In this document: positions 16,589 through 25,326 of the stretch, piece after piece
Layout of the letters: every line of letters starts with the position of its first letter
Numbering within the stretch: position 1 is the first letter of the stretch
DNA from: DASVUC01 sp036387255
GTDB taxonomy: Bacteria; Planctomycetota; Phycisphaerae; Tepidisphaerales; Tepidisphaeraceae
Direction: 5' to 3'
Assembly: GCA_036387255.1 (NCBI GenBank)
Contig: DASVUC010000209.1
Location: forward strand, 1 to 64,000
Length of the DNA stretch: 64,000 nt
Translations under genes and position numbers: made by a program
The notes under the pieces: model-generated
The model's database searches: none
Told to the model about the DNA's origin: nothing
What the model saw: the letters and a program-made list of their open reading frames with translations, nothing else

Positions 16589-18922
16589 ATGAAGCTCTTT
16601 CCAACAGTGACATTCCTGACTGCCGCGGTTTTTCTCGGGGCTTGTCAATCGGGCGGCGCCGCGGATTCCAAGTCGAAGCAGAAAACGCCCCCCACAACGA
16701 CGGAGGCGCCTGTCGTGTCTGGCCCTGAAATCTGGAAGGATGCCAACAAGCCCACCGATCAACGCGTGCAGGACCTCGTCCGCCGCATGACGCTGGAGGA
16801 GAAAGTCTCGCAGATCATGGCGAATCCCCCGGGTATACCGCGGCTGGGTATTCGGGATTACAGCCACCGCAACGAGGCGCTCCACGGCGTGGCTAATGGT
16901 GTGGCAACGGTGTTTCCGCAGGCAATTGGAATGGCGGCGACCTGGAACGTGCCGCTGATCCAGCAGGAAGCGGACGTCATCTCGACCGAAGGCCGCGCCA
17001 AGAGCAACGACTATGCCTCAAAGCATGAGGGCAACATCGGGCAGCACTCTGGCATCAACTTCTATTCCCCCAACATCAACATCTTCCGCGATCCGCGCTG
17101 GGGCCGCGGCCAGGAAACGTACGGCGAAGATCCGTTCCTCACAGCGCAGATAGGCGTGGCCTTCGTGAAGGGGCTTCAGGGGGACGATCCAAAGTACATC
17201 AAGACGATGGCGTGCGCGAAGCACTACGTCGTGCACAGCGGCCCGGAAAAGCAGCGGCACCACATGAGCATGGATCCGCCGCAGCGCGATCTTTACGAAA
17301 CCTATCTGCCGGCGTTTGAGGCGCTGATCAAGGACGCAAAGGCCGGCACGGTCATGGGCGCCTACAGCGCGCTGTACAAGATTCCCTGCTGCGCCAACAA
17401 ATGGCTGCTCACCGATCTGCTTCGCGACCAGTGGGGATTTGATGGTCTCGTCTTCTCAGACGGCGGCGCAATCGGCGACATCTGGGCAGAGCATAAGTAT
17501 GTGCCGGGACCGACCGAGGCGGCCGCCGCCGCGGTGCGCGCGGGCTGCGATGTCTCCTCCGGTGGAATGCAGGTGGATGGTTCGGAAGTGACCAAGCCCG
17601 GGCACCAGAACTACGGCATCAAGGGCGGCCGCGGTTTCCAGCCGCTGCCCGACGCCGTGAAGAAAGGTTTGATCACCGAAAAAGAGATCGACCAGGCAGT
17701 CACGCGAGAGCTGACGATGCGCTTCCGCATGGGCATGTTTGATCCGCGGGAGATGGTGAAGTGGTCCAGGATCGGCATCGACCAGAACGACACGCCGGAG
17801 CACCGCAAGCTCGCGCTGAAGGTGGCGCAGGAATCAATGGTGCTGCTGAAGAACGACGGCATCCTGCCGCTCGACAAGAGCAAGTACAAGACCGTCGCCG
17901 TCATCGGCCCCAACGCCGATGCGCCGGACATGCAGACCGGCAACTATTCCGGGAAGTCTTCCAGGACTGTCACGATCCTGCAGGGAATCAAGGACGCGGC
18001 CGGTAAAGATGTGAAGGTAGTTTACGAGCAGGGCAGCCGCCGGACCCGCAAGCGCGACGGCTCCGACCCGCAGCCGCCCGAGATGATGACCAAAGCTGTA
18101 GACGTGGCGAAGGGCGCCGATCTCGTCATCTTCGTCAGCGGCATTGATGCTGGCCTGGAGAAGGAAGAGGGCAGCGCCAAGACCGACGTCTATGAAGGCT
18201 TCTCCCGCGGCGACCGAACGCGCATCGAACTGCCGCAGGTTCAGGAGGAACTGCTGGCCAAGCTCCATGCGACAGGCAAACCCGTGGTCGTGGTCAATTG
18301 CAGCGGCAGCGCCATGGCGATGCCTTGGGCGCAGAAGAATCTCCCCGCGATTCTCCAGGCGTGGTACCCCGGCGAAGAAGGCGGCACCGCCGTCGCGGAT
18401 ATCCTGTTCGGCAAATACAATCCCGCGGGTCGGCTGCCCGTCACGTTTTACGCCAAGACCGATGATCTCCCCAAATTCGAAGACTACTCGATGAAGAATC
18501 GAACCTACCGCTACTTCAACGGCAAGCCGCTGTACGCCTTCGGGTATGGGTTCAGCTACACGAAGTTTGAATACGCTGACGCAAAGCTAGCCGCCGGTAG
18601 CATCGGCGCGGGCGACACGATCAAGCTCTCCTTCACGGTGAAGAACACGGGCGCCAAGGATGGCGACGAAGTCCCGCAGGTTTATTTCCGCCACGTCAAA
18701 TCTGCGGTTCCGCAGGCGAAGCTCACCCTTTGCGACTTCCGCCGGGTGCACGTGAAGGCAGGCGAATCATCGCAGGTTTCGCTGGAGATCCCGGCTCAGC
18801 GCTTCCGCTACTGGGATGAGAACAAGAAGGCCTACACTGTCGAAGCGGGCGAATACCAGCTGCTCATCGGCGGCTCATCGGACGATCATCGATTGACGCA
18901 GAAGCTCACCATCAAAGGGTAG
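16589..18922 (+). CDS. GH3 beta-glucosidase/beta-xylosidase-like lipoprotein
   Basis: The first 20 residues (MKLFPTVTFLTAAVFLGACQ) are a lipoprotein signal with lipobox LGAC, so the enzyme should be membrane-anchored and exported. Residues 55-380 form the GH3 TIM barrel: RVQDLVRRMTLEEKVSQ, the NEALHGVANGVATVFPQAIG segment typical of the xylosidase branch, and GFDGLVFSDGGAIGDIW with the nucleophile Asp near residue 291. The second alpha/beta domain (ESMVLLKNDGILPL, GNYSG) and a C-terminal FnIII-like domain (DGDEVPQVYF...DFRRVHVKAGES) complete the usual three-domain layout at 777 residues. It releases terminal sugars from beta-linked oligosaccharides; glucose versus xylose is not decided. Its end overlaps the convergent lyase gene by 11 bp. 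Confidence 0.9.
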   Translation: MKLFPTVTFLTAAVFLGACQSGGAADSKSKQKTPPTTTEAPVVSGPEIWKDANKPTDQRVQDLVRRMTLEEKVSQIMANPPGIPRLGIRDYSHRNEALHGVANGVATVFPQAIGMAATWNVPLIQQEADVISTEGRAKSNDYASKHEGNIGQHSGINFYSPNINIFRDPRWGRGQETYGEDPFLTAQIGVAFVKGLQGDDPKYIKTMACAKHYVVHSGPEKQRHHMSMDPPQRDLYETYLPAFEALIKDAKAGTVMGAYSALYKIPCCANKWLLTDLLRDQWGFDGLVFSDGGAIGDIWAEHKYVPGPTEAAAAAVRAGCDVSSGGMQVDGSEVTKPGHQNYGIKGGRGFQPLPDAVKKGLITEKEIDQAVTRELTMRFRMGMFDPREMVKWSRIGIDQNDTPEHRKLALKVAQESMVLLKNDGILPLDKSKYKTVAVIGPNADAPDMQTGNYSGKSSRTVTILQGIKDAAGKDVKVVYEQGSRRTRKRDGSDPQPPEMMTKAVDVAKGADLVIFVSGIDAGLEKEEGSAKTDVYEGFSRGDRTRIELPQVQEELLAKLHATGKPVVVVNCSGSAMAMPWAQKNLPAILQAWYPGEEGGTAVADILFGKYNPAGRLPVTFYAKTDDLPKFEDYSMKNRTYRYFNGKPLYAFGYGFSYTKFEYADAKLAAGSIGAGDTIKLSFTVKNTGAKDGDEVPQVYFRHVKSAVPQAKLTLCDFRRVHVKAGESSQVSLEIPAQRFRYWDENKKAYTVEAGEYQLLIGGSSDDHRLTQKLTIKG

Positions 18923-21203
18923 CCTTCTCCCGCAGCGCCGATGTGGCCGAAGCATCCAGCTTCAGCGCCGTCGCCGGCGTCACGCGGTTGATGATCGCGC
19001 TGCCGCTGAGCGACGACGTGCTCTTTGAGCCGACCTTCAACGAGAACGACACCAGCTCCGCCGGCTGACCATTCCGGTAAATCCGCACCGAAAATGCGCT
19101 GGACGTGGCCGATTTCGAAACCACCTTCGCCGTAATATCGGGCGGCTGTGAGCCGCTGTAACTGGTGACGAGGGAAACGAACCGCGTCGTCGCCGCCTTC
19201 TGATCCACGTAGTACCGCGTCGCGTTATTCGCCACGCCGCTGTCGGGATCGTTGCTGACGAAGACGTTGTTGCTGGTGGCAGGGATCTGCGTCTGCAAAT
19301 GTGCCGCTTGTCCCTTGGTGAGCACGGACTGGATTTTCACGTTGCCGTAATCATTGTTTGTGCGGATCCATCCGCCGCCCAGGTCGCGAGAGGTGTTCGT
19401 GCTCGGAAGCAGGAACGACTGCGAGTACGTGTGGGTGCTGGAGCCTTGCCCGAAATCAGCGACGAGCATCGTGTCGTTGCCGTCGTACCAGATGCCGCGG
19501 GTCACAACCGGCGAGCCCGAGAGCCGTCCATAAGCCTTGTGGCTGGCCGTGATTTGATAGCCGCTGCCAGACTTGACGATGTTCGTCGTCGCGATGTTGC
19601 CGTTCTTGATCGCATCGACGCCGTCGTGATTGCGGTTGTCGATGCTGATGGTGTTGTGCGCCGGCGTGCTGATCGCCCACTTCCGCCGCGCCGAATTGTT
19701 GTACGCATACACGCCGGGGTCGCTGATCAGCGGCTTGCCGTAGCCGAAGAGCTCGAAGCTGAGCAGGTCGTAGTGACCATGGAATTCGCCGCCCGTCGGC
19801 CCCGCGTCGAAGGTGATTTGCCGCGCGTCGTAATCGGATCCGCTGCGCATGACGTAGTAGCCCGACTGCGGCATCGAGTAGGTCTTACCCCGATCCGGCA
19901 AGCCCGGACTGATCGGCGCCCCCAGCAGCGAACCCGTGGTATTCGTGCCGAACAACCACACATCCCGAAGCCGCGGCTTGGCCGCCGGAAAATCCGCCGT
20001 GTCTGCAAGAATGATCCGTGGCCGCAGCCAGAACGGCCCGACCGTCGTGCGGTAGGTGTCTGACAGCGCCGCCGTCTTGGAATCCGGCGTTAATAGCTGC
20101 ACGTGCGCCTTCGCCGCATTCAGCAGCTTGCGCCGCCGCGCGGTCGTCCAGAAAGATTTGTCACCCTTCTTCGCATCCAGGTAATACATCTCCAGCAGCG
20201 ACGAAATCACCGCGCTGGCGTAACCGGGACTCGCCTCGGCATGCCCGCCGTCGGGGTTCAGCTGCGCATCCATCGCCCCAAACAGCAGCTTCCGCCCATA
20301 GCTCTTCCAATCCGCCGAAGCCGTAAACTCCGGCACCAGATGCGCGATCTCCAGAAGCCCCTGCGCCTCAAACAGCGCGCGGTTGCTCGTCAGCTCATAC
20401 GGATCCACCCGCCGCAGAAAATCCGCGTGCTGATACAGCTTGTACAGGAACAGCGTGTTGGCGCTCGCCGTCCACCCCGAACTTCCCAGCACCATCTGGT
20501 ACGCCCATGACCAGTTGTCAGCGCGAATCCCCGTGCTCAGCGGCTGCCAGTTCGTCCCCGCATCCGACCATTCATTCGGATCCTTCACCGCCGGGTTCTG
20601 CTTCGACCAGCTGGTGAGCTGCGCGATCATCTCCTTCACGTATTTGTCGTTCCCCGTCAGCACGTAAGCCTGCGCCAGATCGATCCAGAAATCGTGGCGG
20701 TTCAGCGTGTAGACGAATTCAGGATTCGAGTTGCTTGTGTTCCAGTTGATATCCCCCGATGGAAGCTGCACGTCATACTTCTGGCTGTTCCCGTTCGGAA
20801 ACCGATGCGCCACCACGTTCTCCGCATTCGAAATGGTCGATGCGGTGGCGAGGTTGGTATTGATGAAGTTCTTGATGCCCTCAACGTCGCGGGTATTCCA
20901 GAAGAACGTCGTGCCGGCGCGGTTCTTCATGTAGTTCAAAAGCAGCTCATCGAACCCGCCCAGCTTGTTTTGCTTAAGCTTCTTCGAGAGCGAGCCCTTG
21001 CCCGGCCCGCTCCAGTGGCTGAGCAGCTCCTGGCGCGTCGCCTTCGTCAGGACAGCCGTAGAAGAAGCCAGCACGTGCAGCTGCGCGGGCGCCGTTGCCT
21101 GCTGGCTGGGAGCAACGGTGCCGACGGTTGCAGCACTGAGAAAGATCCGGCGCTCGAGACACTCAAAGACAGCAACATCCTGACGCACGTGCTCAACCCT
21201 CAC
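18912..21203 (-). CDS. LEPR-XLL heparinase II/III-like polysaccharide lyase
   Basis: The N-terminus has ECLERRIFLSAAT, a variant of the planctomycete LEPR-XLL export/sorting motif. Residues 100-400 match the alpha-helical barrel of heparinase II/III and alginate-lyase-type proteins (NRHDFWIDLAQAYVLTG, SNRALFEAQGLLEIAHLVPEF, LNPDGGHAEASPGYA). Residues 440-620 match the C-terminal beta-sandwich with FHGHYDLLSFELFG, LISDPGVYAY and TPAHNTISID, conserved around the metal and catalytic histidines. It probably eliminates uronic-acid-containing polysaccharide; the substrate is not evident. The first start is a GTG at 21203, and a second GTG at 21188 with upstream GAGGG is equally possible. It sits next to GH3, SGNH and BNR-4 genes. 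Confidence 0.83.
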   Translation of the reverse strand: MRVEHVRQDVAVFECLERRIFLSAATVGTVAPSQQATAPAQLHVLASSTAVLTKATRQELLSHWSGPGKGSLSKKLKQNKLGGFDELLLNYMKNRAGTTFFWNTRDVEGIKNFINTNLATASTISNAENVVAHRFPNGNSQKYDVQLPSGDINWNTSNSNPEFVYTLNRHDFWIDLAQAYVLTGNDKYVKEMIAQLTSWSKQNPAVKDPNEWSDAGTNWQPLSTGIRADNWSWAYQMVLGSSGWTASANTLFLYKLYQHADFLRRVDPYELTSNRALFEAQGLLEIAHLVPEFTASADWKSYGRKLLFGAMDAQLNPDGGHAEASPGYASAVISSLLEMYYLDAKKGDKSFWTTARRRKLLNAAKAHVQLLTPDSKTAALSDTYRTTVGPFWLRPRIILADTADFPAAKPRLRDVWLFGTNTTGSLLGAPISPGLPDRGKTYSMPQSGYYVMRSGSDYDARQITFDAGPTGGEFHGHYDLLSFELFGYGKPLISDPGVYAYNNSARRKWAISTPAHNTISIDNRNHDGVDAIKNGNIATTNIVKSGSGYQITASHKAYGRLSGSPVVTRGIWYDGNDTMLVADFGQGSSTHTYSQSFLLPSTNTSRDLGGGWIRTNNDYGNVKIQSVLTKGQAAHLQTQIPATSNNVFVSNDPDSGVANNATRYYVDQKAATTRFVSLVTSYSGSQPPDITAKVVSKSATSSAFSVRIYRNGQPAELVSFSLKVGSKSTSSLSGSAIINRVTPATALKLDASATSALREKATL

Positions 21204-21374
21204 ATCAAGCTGGTCAACCCCCGACGCGTGTAACAGTAGGACGAGCCGGCTCGCTTATTCCGAAAAATTAGTCGCAGTCGCGCTAGAATCTCGCCTTCCC
21301 TCACCCGCTTGTGTGAAGCTGGGGGCATTTGCGAAAGGTGGAATTTGCTACGCTGCCTTGGAAGAAAAAGCAGC

Positions 21375-21380
21375 TATAAT
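21375..21380 (+). promoter_or_regulatory. Perfect TATAAT -10 box before the SGNH gene
   Basis: A perfect TATAAT in a GC-rich context lies 92 bp upstream of the chosen GTG start. No good -35 was found at 16-18 bp. It implies a leader of about 85 nt containing a TCGG/CCGA hairpin and argues against translation starts further upstream. Confidence 0.35.
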
Positions 21381-21471
21381 CGGTTCGCCGGCAGCCGACA
21401 TGGGGGCGCAACGTCAGGACCGCAAACCCGTAGTAACTTCGCAAGCTGATCAGCCAGAGGATCGCCGACCC

Positions 21472-23856
21472 GTGCAAGTAAACCGTACGCTTAAAACTCT
21501 AGCCGCTGGCGCGGTTCTGGCAGCGGCGGGTGCGCCCCTCCAAGCCTACGTGCCCGGGGCGGCTGATGTGATCAACCCCAGCCTCGCCCCCTGGTTTCAA
21601 GCCGCTAAGACGAGCCGCGCCGATATGTTCATGATCGGCGACAGCATGGTTTGGGTGAATGGTGACGGGTGGGACGCCGGATTCATCGATTCCCTCGCTA
21701 AGCACACGGGCCTGGCCGCCAGCGGGCTTCTTCAAACCGGCGTTGAAGGCGATGGATACGGCGCGGGCGTCGCGTGGCAATCAAACTTCGATCTCTCCTC
21801 CGCTGCGGTGCGGCCTGATCGGCGCGGCTACGTGTGGCGCGACATCGCCGTCACCGCGGGGCCAAACCCAGCGCAGGAATATCTCACCGCCACGCTCAAC
21901 ACCACGCTCAAGACCAGCACAGGGATTGACTGGAAGCTGTATGCGGTCCCGACGGCCAACGCGCCGAACGCTCAAGGAAAGTTTGATAGCTACGCGCGCC
22001 TTGGGGAATCCCCCTGGTTGCCTTACACGCAGCCCAAGACCTACACCGTCGATATGCCCGCGTCCGGCTTAAACAAGCTGACGCTGCACTACGATCTTCC
22101 CAAGGGTTTTGAGGGCCGCTCGCTGGAGATGCACCTCACCAACGCCCAGAACATGAGTGTGCTGTACAACCGTATGGTCGTTCCTGGCGCAAAAGGCGCG
22201 AGCCTGACGAGCTGGGGTTACGGTGGACATTCCATTCTTTCATTCTACTACGACTACTGGCTCGGTCAGGGAATGACGCCCGAGGGGCGCAAGGCATGGT
22301 TTGATGCCCTCACCGAAGGCGGCTCAGGGAAGCTGAACATCGTCATCGAAGAGGGCTTCAACGATCGCGGCGAATCGCGCCCGAGCCTCGCCGGGACGAC
22401 ACCGGGAAACTCCGCGCAGGCGTTTGGCGACAACGTCAAAGGGTTCATGAACAAGATCCGCCAGGAATGGTCGGCGGCGGGTCGCAACGCCACTGACCTG
22501 ACCTTCACGCTTCTCGGGACCTACGAAGATCACTATGAAGCCATGGCCGACGAAAACAACGGCGCGGGCATCCTGCATGGCTACTCCTACGCGCTTCAGC
22601 AGATCGCGCTGACCGATCCCCAGGTCTCGTTCATCAACATGCTGAACCACGCGCCGCGTTACGATGAAGCGGTCAAGCGCGGCTACATGATGGATGATGT
22701 GCACGCCACGCGCGCCGGGACAACCGTTTACTCCGAGATGGCGATCGACACGCTTCAGTCGTACGCTGGCGTGAACACCACCGGCGGGTACGCATGGAAA
22801 CCCGACGCCGACGGCGAATGGGGTACTCCCGCGAACTGGAAGGGAGGCGTTCCTCCCAACTCCACCTTCGGCATGGCGCGCTTCGCCGAAGCCGCCACCT
22901 CCAGGCGCAATATCCATGTCGACGCGGTGGCGCTTCAGACGCTTCAGTTCGACAATCCCAACGGGTATACGATCAACGGCGGGACCATCCGCATGATCTC
23001 CGGCTCGTCCGAGCCCGCCCGCCTGAACGTGATGAGCGGTGAGCACGTCATCAACGCAACGGTGAAGGTGGATTCATCCCTGGTGGCGACCGTTCCCTAC
23101 GGCACGAAACTGAGCGTTAAAGGGGATTTCAACTTCGCGCCGGGGACGACCCTGACCAAGGTTGGCCGCGGCGAGCTTGAGGTGAAGAATCTCCGCGCCG
23201 ACGCCCTTACCATCACCGGCGGCACCGTGCGCGTCATGCCAAATGGCGGCGCTTCCGGCATCAGCTACATCAAGGGTTTGGAGATCGATCAATCCGCCGG
23301 AGGCGCCCTTGATCTCACCGACAACGACATCGTCATCCAGTACACCGGCGCAAGCCCGCTCGAAAAACTGAGGGCGCTCGTGCTTGCCGGATATGCCGAA
23401 GCCGCCGATTCCACGCGCACGGGGATCATCTCATCCACCAGCCAGCAGCACGGCGGCGCGGAAATCCTGCAACTGTTCGACAACGCCGTGGTGCAGACGA
23501 AGGATTGGCCCCCCGGCAGTGGAAATACCATTCCCACCAACGCGATCGTTGGGATGTACACGTACTTCGGCGACGCCAATATGGACGGTATGGTGACGCC
23601 GGATGATTACCTGACAGTGGATTCCAACCTCGGCAGGGCGTCCGGCATGGGGTGGCTTGTCGGTGATTTCGACATGAACGGGACGGTCACGGCCGACGAT
23701 TACCTTGCCATCGATTCCAACCTCGGCCGCGGGCAATCGGTTGGCATGGCGACGGCGGGGAGCCTTGTCGCGGTGCCGGAGCCTGCGGCAGTGGGAATCA
23801 CTGCCCTCGCCCTTGGTGCGGGCATGGCGCGTCGACGCCGCGGCGGCCGCGCCTGA
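21472..23856 (+). CDS. SGNH hydrolase with dockerin-like repeats and PEP-CTERM tail
   Basis: I start at the GTG at 21472, with AGAGGA upstream and a signal peptide (QVNRTLKTLAAGAVLAAAGAPLQA); frames further upstream would cross a TATAAT box. Residues 25-430 form an SGNH esterase-like domain: block I is FMIGDSMVW near residue 54, and the last block is MMDDVHATRAG near 408, giving the catalytic Asp-His pair. A YAWKPDADGEWGTPANWKGG motif then opens a beta-solenoid region (430-690). Two dockerin-like calcium repeats follow (GDANMDGMVTPDDYLTVDSN and GDFDMNGTVTADDYLAIDSN, about 700-755), and the end is VAVPEPAAVGITALALGAGMARRRR. It probably removes ester groups from polysaccharide at the surface. 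The last 59 bp overlap the convergent BNR-4 gene. Confidence 0.8.
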   Translation: MQVNRTLKTLAAGAVLAAAGAPLQAYVPGAADVINPSLAPWFQAAKTSRADMFMIGDSMVWVNGDGWDAGFIDSLAKHTGLAASGLLQTGVEGDGYGAGVAWQSNFDLSSAAVRPDRRGYVWRDIAVTAGPNPAQEYLTATLNTTLKTSTGIDWKLYAVPTANAPNAQGKFDSYARLGESPWLPYTQPKTYTVDMPASGLNKLTLHYDLPKGFEGRSLEMHLTNAQNMSVLYNRMVVPGAKGASLTSWGYGGHSILSFYYDYWLGQGMTPEGRKAWFDALTEGGSGKLNIVIEEGFNDRGESRPSLAGTTPGNSAQAFGDNVKGFMNKIRQEWSAAGRNATDLTFTLLGTYEDHYEAMADENNGAGILHGYSYALQQIALTDPQVSFINMLNHAPRYDEAVKRGYMMDDVHATRAGTTVYSEMAIDTLQSYAGVNTTGGYAWKPDADGEWGTPANWKGGVPPNSTFGMARFAEAATSRRNIHVDAVALQTLQFDNPNGYTINGGTIRMISGSSEPARLNVMSGEHVINATVKVDSSLVATVPYGTKLSVKGDFNFAPGTTLTKVGRGELEVKNLRADALTITGGTVRVMPNGGASGISYIKGLEIDQSAGGALDLTDNDIVIQYTGASPLEKLRALVLAGYAEAADSTRTGIISSTSQQHGGAEILQLFDNAVVQTKDWPPGSGNTIPTNAIVGMYTYFGDANMDGMVTPDDYLTVDSNLGRASGMGWLVGDFDMNGTVTADDYLAIDSNLGRGQSVGMATAGSLVAVPEPAAVGITALALGAGMARRRRGGRA

Positions 23857-25219
23857 TCAAAAGCAGCGATAGAACAATCACCCCAAGCGAGCCCGGTTCG
23901 GGCACCGGATTTGTCCACACCATCATCGCCGTGTCGTAGCCGACGCCTTGGCTGAAGTTCCAGTAGTCGTATTGCCCTCGCATCCACATCACCATCTCGG
24001 TATCGGCAGGGCGGTTGAGGGGAACATAAGGCCGCACGTTCTCATCGGCAGCGCCGGTGCCGGCCGCGATCAGCCGCGAGGTCCAGCTCGCGCCGTCGTT
24101 CTCCGTCTTGTATTGCAGCAGGTTCCACATGCCCCCGAAGTTGGCCGACAGATACACAATGTTCGGATCCGTGTGATCCAGCACGATCCCGCCGGAGTAG
24201 TTGCCTTCGTCCGGCGAGCCAATGTAAGGACCAGCGTCCGCCACCAGGGTGCGGTCGATCCACTGCGCCCCGTCCCAGCGTGCCCAGTGATACTGGTGAT
24301 GCGTGCTGCTGGGGAAGGTGGCGTACGTCAGCACAGGATGCCCGCCGCCGTCCGTAGCGACATCCCAAATCCACGAATTGGTCCCGGTAACGCCGGAGTT
24401 GGAATTGAGGTGATTGAACACCGTGCCCGACCCGGTCATATCCGACAGCACAATCGGACCATCAGTAACATCTTTGATCTTGGTTCCATCGGCGCGGTAA
24501 TACGCGCCGTTTTGCACGTAAGCGTAGTAGATGTTGTTCTGCACGTTGCGCGGATGTCCGTCGGTAAACGCGATGCCGACGCGGTTGGTGTTGTTGCTGT
24601 CGTACTTCACGTACGGACGCTGGCCGGGGTTCGAGATGAACGTCGTGGCTGTGGACCAGCTGGTGATGGTGTTGTAGCTCTGCGAGTCGTCATGAATTCG
24701 CATGACCGGGTTGAAGTTCGGCCCGCGCGAAAAGACGTAGGTTTTGTTCTCCGCTGAGAGGCGGAACGGGTTGGCGTAGGTCCACCCGTTGCTGCCGGTG
24801 ACGTCGCCGGAGCGCGTCAGGTTGAGGGGCGCTCCAAGTGAGAAACTGTTGCTGCCGGTCAGCGTGATCGGCTGCGTCCGTACCGCTGCACCACCGTGAG
24901 GCGAGTAGAACGACTGGATCGTGGTGGGGGAGGTCAGGATGAACGCGGGGTTGTCGTGATCATCCGATTGGAAGAAGTTGCCGTTATACAACTTTCCCGC
25001 CGACGTGGAGTGAGAGGCGACGTCGTGGAGCCCGAACCACACGTACCCGCCGGAGTCCATCCAGCCGGTGTAGATCTTGCCGTTGTCGTAGATCGCGCGA
25101 GGATCATTGAACCAGGTCCACGCCCCGTCCGCGGTGACCGTTGACACGGTCTGCGCACGCGCGACCAGGGGCGCAACGATAACGCAGGCAATCAGCAGCC
25201 GGAACTTCAACAACGGCAT
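23798..25219 (-). CDS. BNR-4 repeat PEP-CTERM protein, putative polysaccharide-active enzyme
   Basis: The ATG at 25219 has GGAGTGGAGAG upstream and starts a signal peptide (MPLLKFRLLIACVIVAPLVARAQ). The body resembles BNR-4 beta-propellers found in ulvan-lyase-like and related proteins: AWTWFNDPRAIYDNGKIYTGW, FFQSDDHDNPAFILTS, SFYSPHGG, RPYVKYDSNNTNRVGIAFTDGHPR and YHWARWDGAQW. The C-terminus has a PEP-CTERM signal (NPVPEPGSLGVIVLSLLLIRRGRRG). The exact activity is not proven by motif. Its final 59 bp overlap the convergent SGNH gene so that both Arg-rich tails use the same DNA. Confidence 0.78.
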   Translation of the reverse strand: MPLLKFRLLIACVIVAPLVARAQTVSTVTADGAWTWFNDPRAIYDNGKIYTGWMDSGGYVWFGLHDVASHSTSAGKLYNGNFFQSDDHDNPAFILTSPTTIQSFYSPHGGAAVRTQPITLTGSNSFSLGAPLNLTRSGDVTGSNGWTYANPFRLSAENKTYVFSRGPNFNPVMRIHDDSQSYNTITSWSTATTFISNPGQRPYVKYDSNNTNRVGIAFTDGHPRNVQNNIYYAYVQNGAYYRADGTKIKDVTDGPIVLSDMTGSGTVFNHLNSNSGVTGTNSWIWDVATDGGGHPVLTYATFPSSTHHQYHWARWDGAQWIDRTLVADAGPYIGSPDEGNYSGGIVLDHTDPNIVYLSANFGGMWNLLQYKTENDGASWTSRLIAAGTGAADENVRPYVPLNRPADTEMVMWMRGQYDYWNFSQGVGYDTAMMVWTNPVPEPGSLGVIVLSLLLIRRGRRGVDAPCPHQGRGQ

Positions 25220-25326
25220 GAACTCTCTCCACTCCGGGGGCGGCTTCCCTTGTAACATGCGGCAGCCACATTCCCTAGTCGATTCCACAGATGCCGTTGA
25301 AAACCACCGTGCACGGCAGAAGCCGG

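Noticed and set aside
16296..16697. Minus-strand frame of 133 codons before the GH3 gene
   Set aside because: It begins inside the GH3 coding sequence, has no ribosome-binding site and no recognisable motif.
21381..21471. c-di-GMP (GEMM) riboswitch before the SGNH gene
   Set aside because: GCGCAACG and CCGCAAACCC resemble fragments of the GEMM core, but their order and the missing GNRA receptor helices do not fit.
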